DNA from: GCA-002050365 sp038235165
GTDB taxonomy: Bacteria; Acidobacteriota; Blastocatellia; Pyrinomonadales; Pyrinomonadaceae
NCBI GenBank assembly: GCA_038235165.1
Contig: JBBSUG010000028.1
Location: 1 to 64,000, forward strand
DNA: 64,000 nucleotides
Direction: 5' to 3'
Shown: positions 18,379-28,122 of the stretch, one piece after another
Numbering within the stretch: position 1 is the first letter of the stretch
Layout of the letters: the number at the start of each line of letters is the position of its first letter
The notes under the pieces: generated by a model
The model's database searches: none
What the model saw: only the letters and a program-made list of their open reading frames with translations
Told to the model about the DNA's origin: nothing
Made by a program: the position numbers and the translations under genes

Positions 18379-18485
18379 AAATTCCAGATTCCAGATTCCA
18401 AATTCCAGATTTTATGAAAAGAACTTGTAATCCGGTACTAATTAGTCTTAAATTTAGAATTTGCCATTTGGAATCTGAAATTTTT
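18379..18485. repeat. Snap-back heptamer repeat in a divergent promoter region
   Basis: The left arm is ATTCCAG-type 7-bp units repeated four times. The right arm, about 35 nt further on, carries the complementary theme (GGAATCTGAAATT). It lies between divergent genes, so it is not simply a terminator. Confidence 0.55.
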
Positions 18486-18524
18486 GTGAACTAAATTTCA
18501 TAAAATGTCGTAGAATTTACTGAT

Positions 18525-19145
18525 ATGCCCAAAAAATTCGATACAAATCCACTTGATCGTGAGTTCCCGAATAAGGTGAAGGAAGCGCAAACTGAGGCTT
18601 TGCCGAATAGTGACGGCGCAACGCGCAGATTTGCTCAAACGGTTGATACCGAAGAACAAACGCGGCGTTTTGACGAAGCGAATTTCTCTGCGTATTCCTC
18701 GCCGTATAACGGCGGACAGGTGCCGAAGTTTTACCAAACTGCCAATCTCAAAGCCGATGTCGGCAAATCGTCTTCGCGTAAAGTAGCGAAAATCGGCTTG
18801 CCGGAAAATATTTTAACGGCATTGCCTTATTTGCCCTATGTTGGTTTGATTGCCGGTTTGATTGAACTTCTTCTTGTGCCGAAAAGCGAAACAAAAGTGC
18901 GCTTTCACGCCGCACAAGGTCTCGCCGCACATCTGGCGATTTGGATTGTTACGTCAATTTTAGGAGGCATCGGGCATATTCCCGGTTTGGGTTTGGCAGA
19001 AGCAGGAAATTGGATTTTCCAAATCGTCACGACGATTATGCTGGTTATTTTTGCGCTCAAAGCGTGGCGCGGAAAGCCAGTTCATATCGAATCGGTTGAC
19101 ACTTTGACGGAGTGGCTCGAAGAAAAAATCAAAACACACAATTGA
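18525..19145 (+). CDS. DUF4870/Tic20-like membrane protein
   Basis: The N-terminal 85 residues are polar and disordered-looking. Three or four hydrophobic helices follow from about residue 93. The motif L-P-Y-L-P-Y-V-G and the later V-R-F-H-A-A-Q-G-L resemble DUF4870 and Tic20-like integral membrane proteins. The role is unknown. A polar N-terminal extension of this size is unusual for the family. Confidence 0.75.
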   Translation: MPKKFDTNPLDREFPNKVKEAQTEALPNSDGATRRFAQTVDTEEQTRRFDEANFSAYSSPYNGGQVPKFYQTANLKADVGKSSSRKVAKIGLPENILTALPYLPYVGLIAGLIELLLVPKSETKVRFHAAQGLAAHLAIWIVTSILGGIGHIPGLGLAEAGNWIFQIVTTIMLVIFALKAWRGKPVHIESVDTLTEWLEEKIKTHN

Positions 19146-19268
19146 AATTTTCGTTTGAGTTTTGCGCCGCCACATTTTTTCAGCGTAAATAACAAATTTC
19201 GCAACCACAAAAAGAAAATACGAACGATTCTGCCGCACATATTTAAGATTATTCCGGCTTAACCTTCA

Positions 19269-19976
19269 TTATTTAATAAATGCAAACTCGCCAAACTTTT
19301 CGGGAACGTGAAAACTCGCTTCTTCCGTCAATGTCGGTTGCCACGTCAGATAACCTCGCGTCGGGTCTTTGCCAACACAACGCAGAATATTTCCGAGCCA
19401 AACATCACCTGATTTCGGAGTTTTGCCAAACGCTTTCCAATTTATTTTTATCGCCGCAGTAAATTTGTTTTTTTCGATTTTTGCGGTTGATTCCATTCCC
19501 GACGAATAATCCCAATCGGTAATTCTCTCGTCAGGTTTTTGATGAATTCCGAGATCAATCCATTCACCGTTCGGAGCAATTTCAAACTCGAAATATTTGC
19601 GCGGCTCTTTCCTGTTCGGCGCGAGAAAAATCTCACAGACATCTCTATCCCAAAGTCCGCGCGTTTTCGTCTGCAAATTCGGCTTTTCACTGACCACAAA
19701 AGGTTCGGCTTGATTCGCTTCAAACCTCACGTAAAGCGCGAAATCAGACCACAAAAGTTTTGCCTTAAACTGCCTGCCTTGCGGCGCGTTTTCGCCCGAC
19801 CAATATTTATCAATCGTAACTTCGTTCGCCTGTTCCCACGTTTTATTGTCTAGTTCGCTGATTGCAAAATCATTTTTAACGTGCGTAATTTTTATTTTGT
19901 CGGTCATTTTTGATCGCGAGAAACAAATGACTGCGAAGAGCTGAACAAAAAGAATGATTAAAAATAATTTTCTCAT
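19269..19976 (-). CDS. Secreted CBM9-like domain protein
   Basis: After a signal peptide (about residues 1-20) comes a single domain like the carbohydrate-binding family 9 module seen in endoxylanases and many stand-alone exported proteins. Supporting motifs are L-W-S-D-F-A-L-Y-V-R-F, W-D-R-D-V-C-E-I-F-L and Y-F-E-F-E-I-A-P-N-G-E-W-I-D. It probably binds a sugar or similar ligand outside the inner membrane; no catalytic domain is present. Confidence 0.85.
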   Translation of the reverse strand: MRKLFLIILFVQLFAVICFSRSKMTDKIKITHVKNDFAISELDNKTWEQANEVTIDKYWSGENAPQGRQFKAKLLWSDFALYVRFEANQAEPFVVSEKPNLQTKTRGLWDRDVCEIFLAPNRKEPRKYFEFEIAPNGEWIDLGIHQKPDERITDWDYSSGMESTAKIEKNKFTAAIKINWKAFGKTPKSGDVWLGNILRCVGKDPTRGYLTWQPTLTEEASFHVPEKFGEFAFIK

Positions 19977-19992
19977 AGTCAGATAAAAATCT

Positions 19993-20242
19993 TCAAGATT
20001 TTCTTGGCTGAAATTTTGTTGAAATCCACGACATAACTCCCAAACCTAAACCAAGAATTCCAAAGCACAACGGCGTTATGATGATAGCAAACAAAGTCGG
20101 ATGCCGCTGAATTAAGTTTGCCGGTTCGACTGTCGAAGCGGGTGTAGTCGAACTTAAAAATGCGAAGATAATGACCCAAAACTAATCCGCTAATGAGACC
20201 GATGCCGCCCGCAAGGAGTATCGCTTCGCCGGGATTCCTCAA
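19993..20242 (-). pseudogene. Small two-helix membrane protein, apparently frameshifted
   Basis: Frame one gives a sensible first helix (A-I-L-L-A-G-G-I-G-L-I-S-G-L-V-L-G). It then turns into an unconvincing tail ending at 19979. Another frame downstream gives T-P-A-S-T-V-E-P, then a clear second helix (F-A-I-I-I-T-P-L-C-F-G-I-L-G-L-G-L) and a stop at 19993-19995. One indel between them would join the halves. No ATG is present; GTA stands where a start may have been, upstream of 20242. If intact as written it would be a novel 87-residue protein. Confidence 0.5.
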
Positions 20243-20312
20243 GATTATCGGAACAGATTTGTTCGCAATCTGATCGTCCGGCTGAAAATTATTCTGATTA
20301 TTTACAAGTCAA

Positions 20313-22073
20313 CTATTTTCTCGAATTCCAAATTGTTTTCGCCGCCATTTTTGCTAGTTTCCAGGTTCTGTCCAAATCAATTTTGCCGTCTTCGGTATCG
20401 CGTCCCAACAGTTTGTCGGTCAACATCTTACGTAAATCTTTGCCTTCGCGTTTGAACATAAATTCCTTGGCGTAAGGCTTCGCGGTTTCAAAGAAATTAA
20501 ATTCCGGGTCGGTGATAATGCCGATGCCTTCGAGTGTCATCAACGCCCGCATAATGTATGTGAAATTTGACGGCAGACGGAACGGGTAATCGTACATCAC
20601 GTCGGCTAAATCGTAAGTTAATTCCTTGAATTTTACGTCCTTTAATTTCAAATCAAGATGCAGTTCGAACATTTTTATGACGACTTCTCTGATTTTCGTT
20701 TCGTCCGCGCCGGGTTTTAAGAATTCGAGATCAATTAAATCCTGCGCGATGCCGGGAGCATCTTTGGCGACAACGTGCAAAAATGCGTCAATCATTTTCG
20801 CCTGTAACTGCGCCGAAATTCTACCGACCATTCCGAAATCGAAAAACGCTAGTCTGCCGTCGGGCATCACCAAAAGATTACCCGGATGCGGGTCGGCGTG
20901 GAAAAATCCATCTTCCAAAAGCTGTTTCAGATAAGTGCGAATCAGCAGACGATTGACTTTTTCGGACGATACATTTCGCGCTTTTAATTCTTCGAGCAGC
21001 GTAACCTTTGTGCCGTGGATAAATTCCATCGTCAGCACTTTTTCGGTCGTCGCGTTCCAGTAAATTTTCGGAACGTGGACATTTGTCCATTCTTTGAAAT
21101 TTTCGGCAAAGCGTTCAGCATTTTTCCCTTCCGCCGAATAATCCATTTCTTCGTGAATCGTTTCGTCAAATTCGCGCAGCATTCCCGCCCAATCCGCATT
21201 TTCATTGAGCGACGGAAACCGCTCGGCAAACTTCGTGACTTTCCGCAGTATTTCGATGTCGCCTTTGATCGTCGCCGTCAAATTCGGACGCTGAACTTTG
21301 ACGGCAACCTCTTCGCCGGTGAAAAGTTTGGCACGATAAACCTGTCCAAGCGATGCCGCTGCAATCGGTTCGACATCAAATTCTTCATAGACCTGATTAA
21401 TCTTTCTGCCAAGTTCCTTTTCGATTCGCGCAAAAGCAATTTCATTCGGAAACTTTGGCACATTATCCTGTAATTCGCCCAACGCTTTAACAAACGGCAG
21501 CGGTAACAGATCGGCGCGGGTGCCGAGCGATTGTCCGATTTTGATAAAGGTCGGTCCCAGTTCGATGAGATTTTCTTTCAGCCAAACAGCTTGTTTTTCC
21601 TGATTAAGTTCTTTGTTCTCTTCATTTCCGATGAAAAACCAGCGCAGAAGCAAAATAAAATCCTGAAAAAACCCGAGATTTGTTTGATGAACTCTCTCGC
21701 CGAGCCGAGCCATCCAACTCAGTTTTCGCGCCAGTTCCATTCGCGCTTCGGCTTGCTTAAACTGCTGCGCCCGGTGCATTTCATACTGGTCGAGATAAAG
21801 ATAGAGGGCGAGCATCCCGATTACTTTCGAGACGTGAAAAAGACGCAGATAACCGCGGAAGCCTTCATAATTTTTTTCGACTTCGGTTTCTTTTTCGATG
21901 AGCGATTTTTCTTCGGCAACCAACTGCTCATTAGAAATCTGCTTGGCAACCGGCAAGTTTTTCGCCGGCAGCAGGGGAAGGTTTCCGTTGCCGTTTTCCG
22001 CTGCCGATTCGACAATCACATCTTTGACAGTCACATCGCTTAAGTTTTCGTGCGTCGCTAGTTCGTTTTGCAT
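20313..22073 (-). CDS. UbiB/ABC1/AarF-family atypical kinase
   Basis: The protein shows the hallmarks of the ADCK/UbiB fold: K-I-G-Q-S in the family-specific N-terminal region, the A-S-L-G-Q-V loop, D-P-H-P-G-N-L as the catalytic loop and F-D-F-G-M as the metal site. UbiB homologues support ubiquinone or other quinone biosynthesis at the membrane. The ATG at 22073 gives 586 residues; an in-frame start at 22115 is less likely. The first 70 residues are a low-complexity extension. Confidence 0.92.
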   Translation of the reverse strand: MQNELATHENLSDVTVKDVIVESAAENGNGNLPLLPAKNLPVAKQISNEQLVAEEKSLIEKETEVEKNYEGFRGYLRLFHVSKVIGMLALYLYLDQYEMHRAQQFKQAEARMELARKLSWMARLGERVHQTNLGFFQDFILLLRWFFIGNEENKELNQEKQAVWLKENLIELGPTFIKIGQSLGTRADLLPLPFVKALGELQDNVPKFPNEIAFARIEKELGRKINQVYEEFDVEPIAAASLGQVYRAKLFTGEEVAVKVQRPNLTATIKGDIEILRKVTKFAERFPSLNENADWAGMLREFDETIHEEMDYSAEGKNAERFAENFKEWTNVHVPKIYWNATTEKVLTMEFIHGTKVTLLEELKARNVSSEKVNRLLIRTYLKQLLEDGFFHADPHPGNLLVMPDGRLAFFDFGMVGRISAQLQAKMIDAFLHVVAKDAPGIAQDLIDLEFLKPGADETKIREVVIKMFELHLDLKLKDVKFKELTYDLADVMYDYPFRLPSNFTYIMRALMTLEGIGIITDPEFNFFETAKPYAKEFMFKREGKDLRKMLTDKLLGRDTEDGKIDLDRTWKLAKMAAKTIWNSRK

Positions 22074-22242
22074 ATCTTCATTTAGAATCACAAAATCCGT
22101 CTTTGTTTGCAACAAATTTCACAAAGTTTTTTGATCGTTGCGAGCGAATTACGGCAAAATCTCAAACGCCGTGCAGTGTCGCGGTTTGAACGCGCCGAAA
22201 TGCCGCCGGTCAACAATCAAAATTTTTCGTAATGTTTAATCT

Positions 22243-23196
22243 TTATCTCAAATCTAACATATTCCGAACGCCGCAACGGTCGAAATAGTTCAGCGCGGTG
22301 TTTGAATCTTTGGTAATCTGCGCTTTTAATTCGTCAATGCCGCCGAACTTTCGTTCATCTCTGATGCGGTGCAGAAAACGGACGCGCAGAACGTCGCCGT
22401 AGAGATCGCCGTCAAAATCGAAAATATACGATTCGATTGACGGTTCTTTGTCACCGTCGAAGGTCGGGCGCACTCCGACGTTAGTGACGCTTCTGCGCCA
22501 CACGCCGTCAATCAGATTTGCCGTCGCGTAAACACCGTATTTCGGAATAACGCGGTTGGTCGGCTTTAGATTAGCAGTCGGGAAGCCGATGGTGCGTCCG
22601 CGCTGGTCGCCGCGAATGATTTGCCCTTCGATGCCGTAAGGTCGCCCAAGCATCCGGCGGGCGAGATTGACTTTGCCGTCTTTAAGCAGTTCGCGGATTT
22701 TTGAAGATGAGACGCGCCGCCCGCGCAACGTCACTTCGCCGACCTCATCAGCATAAAAATCTAGTTCCGCGCTCATTTTTTTGAGCAGCTCAATATTGCC
22801 GCCGCGATTTTTGCCGAACGCAAAGCCTTTGCCGAGATAAACTTCCTTTGCCTGCAGACGGTCGTGAACGATGTCGCGCAGAAAAACTTCGGCGTTCTGT
22901 CCCGCGAATTCTTTGTCAAAACGAATAACAATCGTTTGTTTGATTCCCAAAACCTTGAAATTTGCCAGCCGCTGGTCGAGCGTTTGCAGTAGCGGCGGCG
23001 AATTTTCAGGGTATAAAACGGATCGCGGGTGCGGGTCGAAAGTAATCGCGGTCGGCACGGCGTTGACTCCCTGAGCGCGGCTGACGACCGTTTCCATAAT
23101 CTTCTGATGACCGAGATGAAGACCGTCGAAAACGCCGAGTGTTAGAACCGTTCCGCGCAGAATGCCCGCATTGTCTGTTCCGTGAAAAATTTTCAT
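22243..23196 (-). CDS. ribF: Bifunctional riboflavin kinase / FAD synthetase RibF
   Basis: The N-terminal FMN adenylyltransferase domain has G-V-F-D-G-L-H-L-G-H, with the H-x-G-H nucleotidyl-transfer motif. The C-terminal flavokinase domain begins near G-R-P-Y-G-I-E-G and contains G-R-T-I-G-F-P-T-A-N. It makes FMN and FAD from riboflavin. The length (317) is typical. It lies downstream of nrdB, separated by the terminator at 23242-23281. Confidence 0.96.
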   Translation of the reverse strand: MKIFHGTDNAGILRGTVLTLGVFDGLHLGHQKIMETVVSRAQGVNAVPTAITFDPHPRSVLYPENSPPLLQTLDQRLANFKVLGIKQTIVIRFDKEFAGQNAEVFLRDIVHDRLQAKEVYLGKGFAFGKNRGGNIELLKKMSAELDFYADEVGEVTLRGRRVSSSKIRELLKDGKVNLARRMLGRPYGIEGQIIRGDQRGRTIGFPTANLKPTNRVIPKYGVYATANLIDGVWRRSVTNVGVRPTFDGDKEPSIESYIFDFDGDLYGDVLRVRFLHRIRDERKFGGIDELKAQITKDSNTALNYFDRCGVRNMLDLR

Positions 23197-23241
23197 CTCG
23201 TTAAATGGTATTTGAGGCGTAGGATTTCCGCAAATGGCGGC

Positions 23242-23281
23242 AAAATAAAACCGTCTCGAAAACTAAACTTTCAAGACGGTT
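23242..23281 (-). terminator. Terminator after nrdB
   Basis: On the minus strand, arms of about 13 bp (AACCGTCTTGAAA with a near-perfect complement, one G-U) are followed by TTTTATTTTG. It closes the nrdA-nrdB unit before ribF. Confidence 0.8.
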
Positions 23282-23305
23282 CTGCTGAAAATTTATCGCC
23301 TGATT

Positions 23306-24304
23306 TTAGAACGCTTCGCCGAACGAAACTTCGCCCGCGACCGCGACTTGGTAAGCGGAAACACGGCGTTCAAAGAAGTTGGCGAGTTCCTGCACGTCTT
23401 GTAAATCCATAAATGAAAACGGATTTTTTGCGCCGTAAATTTTTGGAATACCGAGCATTGTCAGTCTTTGGTCGGCGACGAACTGCAAATATTGGCGCAT
23501 ATCGGCGACCGACATTCCCGCTACGCCGCCGCTTAAAATATCTTCGGCAAACTGCATTTCGCATTCGACGGCTTCGTTGAGCATTGCGGTTACGTCAGCG
23601 ACCATTTTATCGTCGAAAAGTTCCGGTTCTTCATTGCGGACGGTTTCGACAACATCGAAAGCGAACGCCATATGCGCTGATTCGTCGCGAAAAACCCAGT
23701 TCGTTCCGGCGGCTAATCCGTGCAGCAAACCTTTCGAACGCAGAAAATAAACATACGCAAACGCGGCGAAAAAAAACAAACCTTCGATGCAGGCAGCAAA
23801 GCAAATCAAGTTTAATAAAAACTGGCGGCGTTCGTCTTTCGTGTTCAGTTCGTCGAGGTCGTCAATCGTATCAATCCATTTGAAACAAAACTCGGCTTTC
23901 TTCTGAATCGAAGGAATATTTTCGACTGCCGCAAACGCCTGTTCGCGCTCTTTGTGGTCGGGAATGTAAGTATCTAAAAGAGTTAAGTAAAATTGGACGT
24001 GAACCGCTTCTTCGTAAAGCTGGCGCGACAGATACATTCGCGCTTCGGGCGAATTGATGTGTTTGTAAAGATTTAAGACGAGATTATTCGAGACAATCGA
24101 ATCGCCCGTCGCAAAAAAAGCGACTAAACGGCTGATCAAATGCCGTTCGGCTTCGGTCATTTTTGAACGCAAATCCATCACGTCCGTCGAAAAATCAACT
24201 TCTTCGACCGTCCACGTATTTTTAATCGCGTTTTTATACATTTCATAAAAATCGGGATACTGCATCGGTCGCAAAGTTAAATTAAATCCGGGGTCTAGTA
24301 ACAT
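23306..24304 (-). CDS. nrdB: Ribonucleotide reductase class I, small subunit
   Basis: A 332-residue ferritin-like R2 protein. Metal ligands are visible in E-E-A-V-H (first E-x-x-H) and D-E-S-A-H (second). The Tyr four residues after the first His (H-V-Q-F-Y) occupies the radical position, so this looks like a tyrosyl-radical R2. The ATG at 24304 is preceded by GGAAGGAG; an upstream in-frame start at 24325 would put that site inside the gene. It partners the intein-bearing NrdA encoded upstream. Confidence 0.95.
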   Translation of the reverse strand: MLLDPGFNLTLRPMQYPDFYEMYKNAIKNTWTVEEVDFSTDVMDLRSKMTEAERHLISRLVAFFATGDSIVSNNLVLNLYKHINSPEARMYLSRQLYEEAVHVQFYLTLLDTYIPDHKEREQAFAAVENIPSIQKKAEFCFKWIDTIDDLDELNTKDERRQFLLNLICFAACIEGLFFFAAFAYVYFLRSKGLLHGLAAGTNWVFRDESAHMAFAFDVVETVRNEEPELFDDKMVADVTAMLNEAVECEMQFAEDILSGGVAGMSVADMRQYLQFVADQRLTMLGIPKIYGAKNPFSFMDLQDVQELANFFERRVSAYQVAVAGEVSFGEAF

Positions 24305-24340
24305 TTTTAAATATTCTCCTTCCAATTAATGCGGAAACAC

Positions 24341-24387
24341 GCACGAAGTAAGTGTGTGTTTTAATGGTTCGCGCCCTTACTTCGTGC
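24341..24387. repeat. 12-bp inverted repeat between nrdA and nrdB
   Basis: GCACGAAGTAAG (24341-24352) pairs perfectly with CTTACTTCGTGC (24376-24387) across a 23-nt loop. No T-run follows on the minus strand. It could partly attenuate or process the nrdA-nrdB transcript. Confidence 0.6.
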
Positions 24388-24407
24388 AGGCTTCTGCAAA
24401 ACAGATT

Positions 24408-27400
24408 CTATTGACAGCTTTCGCACGATTCCGGGTTCTCGAGCGAACAAACTAATGCTTCGTCATCCGTATAAGTTTTCGGCGCATCCTTAACTTCCGT
24501 CTTTGCTTCAGTTGCCGTCACCTGCGCGATGCGCGTCGCCGGACGTGAACGCATATAATAAGTCGTTTTCAAACCTTTCTGCCACGCATACATATACATC
24601 GAAGAAAGTTTGCCGATATTCGGACTTTCGATGAACAGATTGAGCGATTGGCTCTGGTCAATGAACGCGCCGCGATCTGCCGCCATATCAATCAGCGAAC
24701 GCATCGGAATTTCCCAAGCTGTTCGGTAAATTGATTTTAGCTCGTTGTTGAATTCGTTGATGTCCTGAATCGAGCCTTCGGAAATTTTGATTTTAGTGCG
24801 AATTTCGTCCGTCCAGAGATTTTGTTTTTTCAATTCCTGAACCAAATAACGATTGATCTGCACGAAATCGCCGGAAAGCGTTTCGCGTTTGAAAAGATTA
24901 GAAACCTGCGGCTCGATACATTCATAACAACCGGCAATCGAAGCAATCGTCGCCGTCGGCGCAATCGCCAGCATCAGCGAATTTCGCAGACCGTGTTCTT
25001 TAATTTTTTCTTTTAATTCATTCCAACGCGCTTCGTTTTCGGGTTTTACGTTCCACAAATCGAACTGCAAATCGCCGTTTGCCGCGCGGGTTTGGTCAAA
25101 AGCCGAATGTTTGCCTTTTTTCTGCGCGAGTTCGCACGAAGCCGAAAGTGCCGCAAAATAAATTTCTTCCTGAATTTTCGCCGAAATTTTTCTGGCTTCG
25201 TCCGAATCGAACGCGAGCCGCATTTGAAAGAAAACGTCCTGCAAACCCATCAACCCCAAACCGATGTTGCGCCAACGCATATTCGACGCTTTGGCGGTCG
25301 GAATCGTGTAAAAATTCAAATCAATTACGCGGTCGAGCTGGCGGACGGCGGTTCTCACGTTGCGCTCCAACTTTTCATAATCAAACGCGCCGTCTTTGAC
25401 ATATCGCGCAACATTGATCGAACCGAGATTGCAAACGGCAGTTTCCGCATCGCTTGTTACTTCGAGAATTTCCGTGCAGAGATTCGACAAATGAATGACG
25501 TTTTCCGGCTTGCCCGTCTGATTCGATTTCTTATTGCTCGCATCCTTAAAAGTCATCCAGCCGTTGCCCGTCTGCGCCAACGCCCGCATCATCCGCGCAT
25601 ACAAATCACGCGCATTGACTTGTTTGACATAAAGCCCCTTTTCCTCGGCTTCGGCATAGGCTTTTTCAAATTCGCTACCAAACAAATCGGGAAAATGCGG
25701 CACGACTTTCGGATCAAACAGCGACCACGTTTCATTATTTGAAACGCGCTTCATAAACAAATCCGAAATCCAATTCGCCGTATTCAGATTGTGCGTCCGC
25801 CGCGCTTCATCGCCCGTGTTTTCGCGCAACTCAAGAAAATCCTCGATGTCGGCGTGCCAAGTTTCCAGATAAACACAACACGCGCCTTTGCGTTTGCCGC
25901 CGTTGTGAACGAGTGCGGCGGAAGTCATATAAGTTTCGTCGCCTTCAACCTTTAAATCGTGAACGGTCGAAACATTTTCAATTGATTTGTTTGAACGAAT
26001 GCGAGTCCAAACACATTTTTGCCAAACAAACCAATTGCGTTTCTCAATCGGCTGACAATCAACTAATTCCGCAATTCCGGGAACAGCCGGAATCCGCAAA
26101 TCGTAGGCTTTGGAAATTCCTTCAAATTTAATTTTTGTTCCGTCTGAACGAACTCCGGTGTGAGAATTTTCGCGTTCTCGATATTGTCCGGCAGACGGAA
26201 TTGCAAGTCTTAGAAGCTGATAACGCAAACCTTCGACCAAAGATTGCGATGTGTTTGTAAAATAAATTTCCTTTCCGCGACTGACTCCGCCGTCGGTTTC
26301 GAGAAGTCCGCGAATCAATTCTTTTGTCTGCGCGGGCGGAAGATGTGAAAACTTCCTCGAAATATGTTTTCCGCCACTCTCGTTGTAAATATCTTCGCGG
26401 GTAAAAGGCAGATTCAGTTTTCCGTAACCGGCGAAACGTCCTGTAATGGCTTCACACGCCACGCCTTCGCTGTAAGAAAAGTGAATTTGCAAATAAGTTT
26501 CTTCCGCTCGCCCCGTTTCCCAAAAATGAATGCCGCGCGTCGTCAAATATTCGCGGACAAATCCGAGATGCGTATCGTTTTGCGGATTTCCCGAAACGCC
26601 CCACTCGCTGCTTCTCGTCGAAAGATGTCCGTCGCCGAGCAAAATTCCATATAATCGCGCATCTTCTTCAGTAAAATTTTCAACCGCAATTGTTTCCTGC
26701 GGAATAACCTGCGCGACGTAATCGCCTTTCTGTAATTTTCCCGCCTCAATCCATTCGGCTTTCCGAACGCCGCGTTCAAGTTGTGATAAAGCCCTCGATA
26801 CTTCCCGTTCCTGCGCTACGTCCTGAATCGCCCAAAACGGATGTCCGGCAGTTACGCGCAGCGGTCTTATCGAGTGTTTGACATCAACTTCGACCATCTC
26901 ATCCTTTTGCTGATAAACGAAGTTTTCCTCAACTTTGCAGTAATTTCCGCTCTGTCCTAAAACCAAATCGCCGATTTTGACATCTTTGATTTCCTTCACG
27001 CCGTCTGCCGTAAACACCGTCGTTTCCGGCACAAAGCATTGGTTGACTCCTGCAACTGAAGCATCTAAAGTCTTTAACCACGGAATGATGCCGTTTGAAT
27101 GTCCGTTCGTGCCTTTGATTAAGGAACCCTGCGAACGCACCCGGTGATACGCCACGCCGATTCCGCCGGAAAATTTTGAAAGCAGAGCGATTTGTTTGTA
27201 ACGGTCGTAGATGCTTTCGAGGTTGTCCTGCGGCGAATCAAGCAAAAAGCACGACGAAAGTTGTTCGTGTTTCGCGCCGGAATTGAAAAGCGTTGGCGTG
27301 CTGGGAACGTATTCGAGCGACGAGAAAAGTTCGTATAAATTAATCGCTTCGGCGGGCGTTTCCGCCAGACCGCAGGCGACACGCATCCAGAAAAACTGCG

Positions 27401-27950
27401 GCGTTTCGATGACATCGCGCGTCGTCGGATTTTTCAGCAGATAACGGTCGTAAACCGTCCGCAAACCGAAAAATTCAAACAATTCGTTGCGTTCCTGAAT
27501 AATCGCGTTGTTCAATTTACGACTGTTTTCGCGAACGAATTGCGCGGTTCGCTCATTAATCAAACCTTCCTGCAAGCCGAATTGGATGCTTTGCGAAAAC
27601 GAATGAATTTCCTGATTTTCGACTTCTTTTTCGATGTAGCTGTTGAGCAGATGAGCGGCGAGACGCGAATATTCCGGTTCTTCAAAAATCAAACTCGCCG
27701 CCGTCTGAATCGAAAGTTTGTCGAGTTCCTGCGTCGTCGCGCCGTCGTAAAGTCCGCTGATCGTTTTCGTCGCAATCCGCAGCGCGTCAACGCCCGTCAG
27801 ATTATGACAGCCGCGAGCGACGGCGCGAACAATTTTGTTAATATCAACCGGCTCAAACGAACCGTTGCGCTTGCGAACACGCATCGTCGTCGGCGTGATT
27901 TCTTCGGATTGACGCGCCGTTGCCGTCGAACTGTTTTGGGGAGTTTCCAT
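24408..27950 (-). CDS. nrdA: Ribonucleotide reductase class I, large subunit, with intein
   Basis: The 1180-residue precursor has an ATP-cone (about residues 20-110) and the R1 barrel, with S-S-C-F-L-L, N-L-C-T-E-I and V-C-N-L-G-S-I-N providing the active-site cysteines. The C terminus ends in C-E-S-C-Q for thioredoxin exchange. An intein occupies residues 305-683. Removing it rejoins G-V-N-Q to G-G-K-R-K-G and leaves 801 residues, normal for R1. The enzyme reduces NDPs to dNDPs. Expression probably starts from the promoter at 28123-28151. Confidence 0.95.
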   Translation of the reverse strand: METPQNSSTATARQSEEITPTTMRVRKRNGSFEPVDINKIVRAVARGCHNLTGVDALRIATKTISGLYDGATTQELDKLSIQTAASLIFEEPEYSRLAAHLLNSYIEKEVENQEIHSFSQSIQFGLQEGLINERTAQFVRENSRKLNNAIIQERNELFEFFGLRTVYDRYLLKNPTTRDVIETPQFFWMRVACGLAETPAEAINLYELFSSLEYVPSTPTLFNSGAKHEQLSSCFLLDSPQDNLESIYDRYKQIALLSKFSGGIGVAYHRVRSQGSLIKGTNGHSNGIIPWLKTLDASVAGVNQCFVPETTVFTADGVKEIKDVKIGDLVLGQSGNYCKVEENFVYQQKDEMVEVDVKHSIRPLRVTAGHPFWAIQDVAQEREVSRALSQLERGVRKAEWIEAGKLQKGDYVAQVIPQETIAVENFTEEDARLYGILLGDGHLSTRSSEWGVSGNPQNDTHLGFVREYLTTRGIHFWETGRAEETYLQIHFSYSEGVACEAITGRFAGYGKLNLPFTREDIYNESGGKHISRKFSHLPPAQTKELIRGLLETDGGVSRGKEIYFTNTSQSLVEGLRYQLLRLAIPSAGQYRERENSHTGVRSDGTKIKFEGISKAYDLRIPAVPGIAELVDCQPIEKRNWFVWQKCVWTRIRSNKSIENVSTVHDLKVEGDETYMTSAALVHNGGKRKGACCVYLETWHADIEDFLELRENTGDEARRTHNLNTANWISDLFMKRVSNNETWSLFDPKVVPHFPDLFGSEFEKAYAEAEEKGLYVKQVNARDLYARMMRALAQTGNGWMTFKDASNKKSNQTGKPENVIHLSNLCTEILEVTSDAETAVCNLGSINVARYVKDGAFDYEKLERNVRTAVRQLDRVIDLNFYTIPTAKASNMRWRNIGLGLMGLQDVFFQMRLAFDSDEARKISAKIQEEIYFAALSASCELAQKKGKHSAFDQTRAANGDLQFDLWNVKPENEARWNELKEKIKEHGLRNSLMLAIAPTATIASIAGCYECIEPQVSNLFKRETLSGDFVQINRYLVQELKKQNLWTDEIRTKIKISEGSIQDINEFNNELKSIYRTAWEIPMRSLIDMAADRGAFIDQSQSLNLFIESPNIGKLSSMYMYAWQKGLKTTYYMRSRPATRIAQVTATEAKTEVKDAPKTYTDDEALVCSLENPESCESCQ
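25902..27038 (-). mobile_element. NrdA intein with LAGLIDADG endonuclease
   Basis: The intein is 379 residues. It begins with Cys1 (C-F-V-P-E-T-T-V-F) and has an A-G-H-P block B. Two dodecapeptides (L-Y-G-I-L-L-G-D-G and L-I-R-G-L-L-E-T-D-G) form the homing endonuclease. The C-terminal block V-H-D-L-K-V-E-G-D ends A-L-V-H-N. The first residue after it is Gly (codon GGC at 25899-25901), not the Cys, Ser or Thr used by standard class 1 inteins. The insertion point is the conserved V-N-Q/G-G-K-R-K-G segment. Confidence 0.92.
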
Positions 27951-28122
27951 TCTGTAAAAGCCCTCTCGATTTTGATTTTTAATAACTGACGGCGAACTGA
28001 ATTTTTGGGGAAGATTCAGTACTTGACATTAGCAGTGTTCGTTCTTAATTATCGCTACGGGACAGTTGCTGATTTACGCCGCACTCCCTTTTTAATAGTT
28101 TTATAATCTGCAACGAAAATAG

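Noticed and set aside
25092..25742. Long plus-strand open frame opposite nrdA
   Set aside because: It lies entirely within the conserved catalytic coding region of nrdA on the other strand and shows no family motifs.
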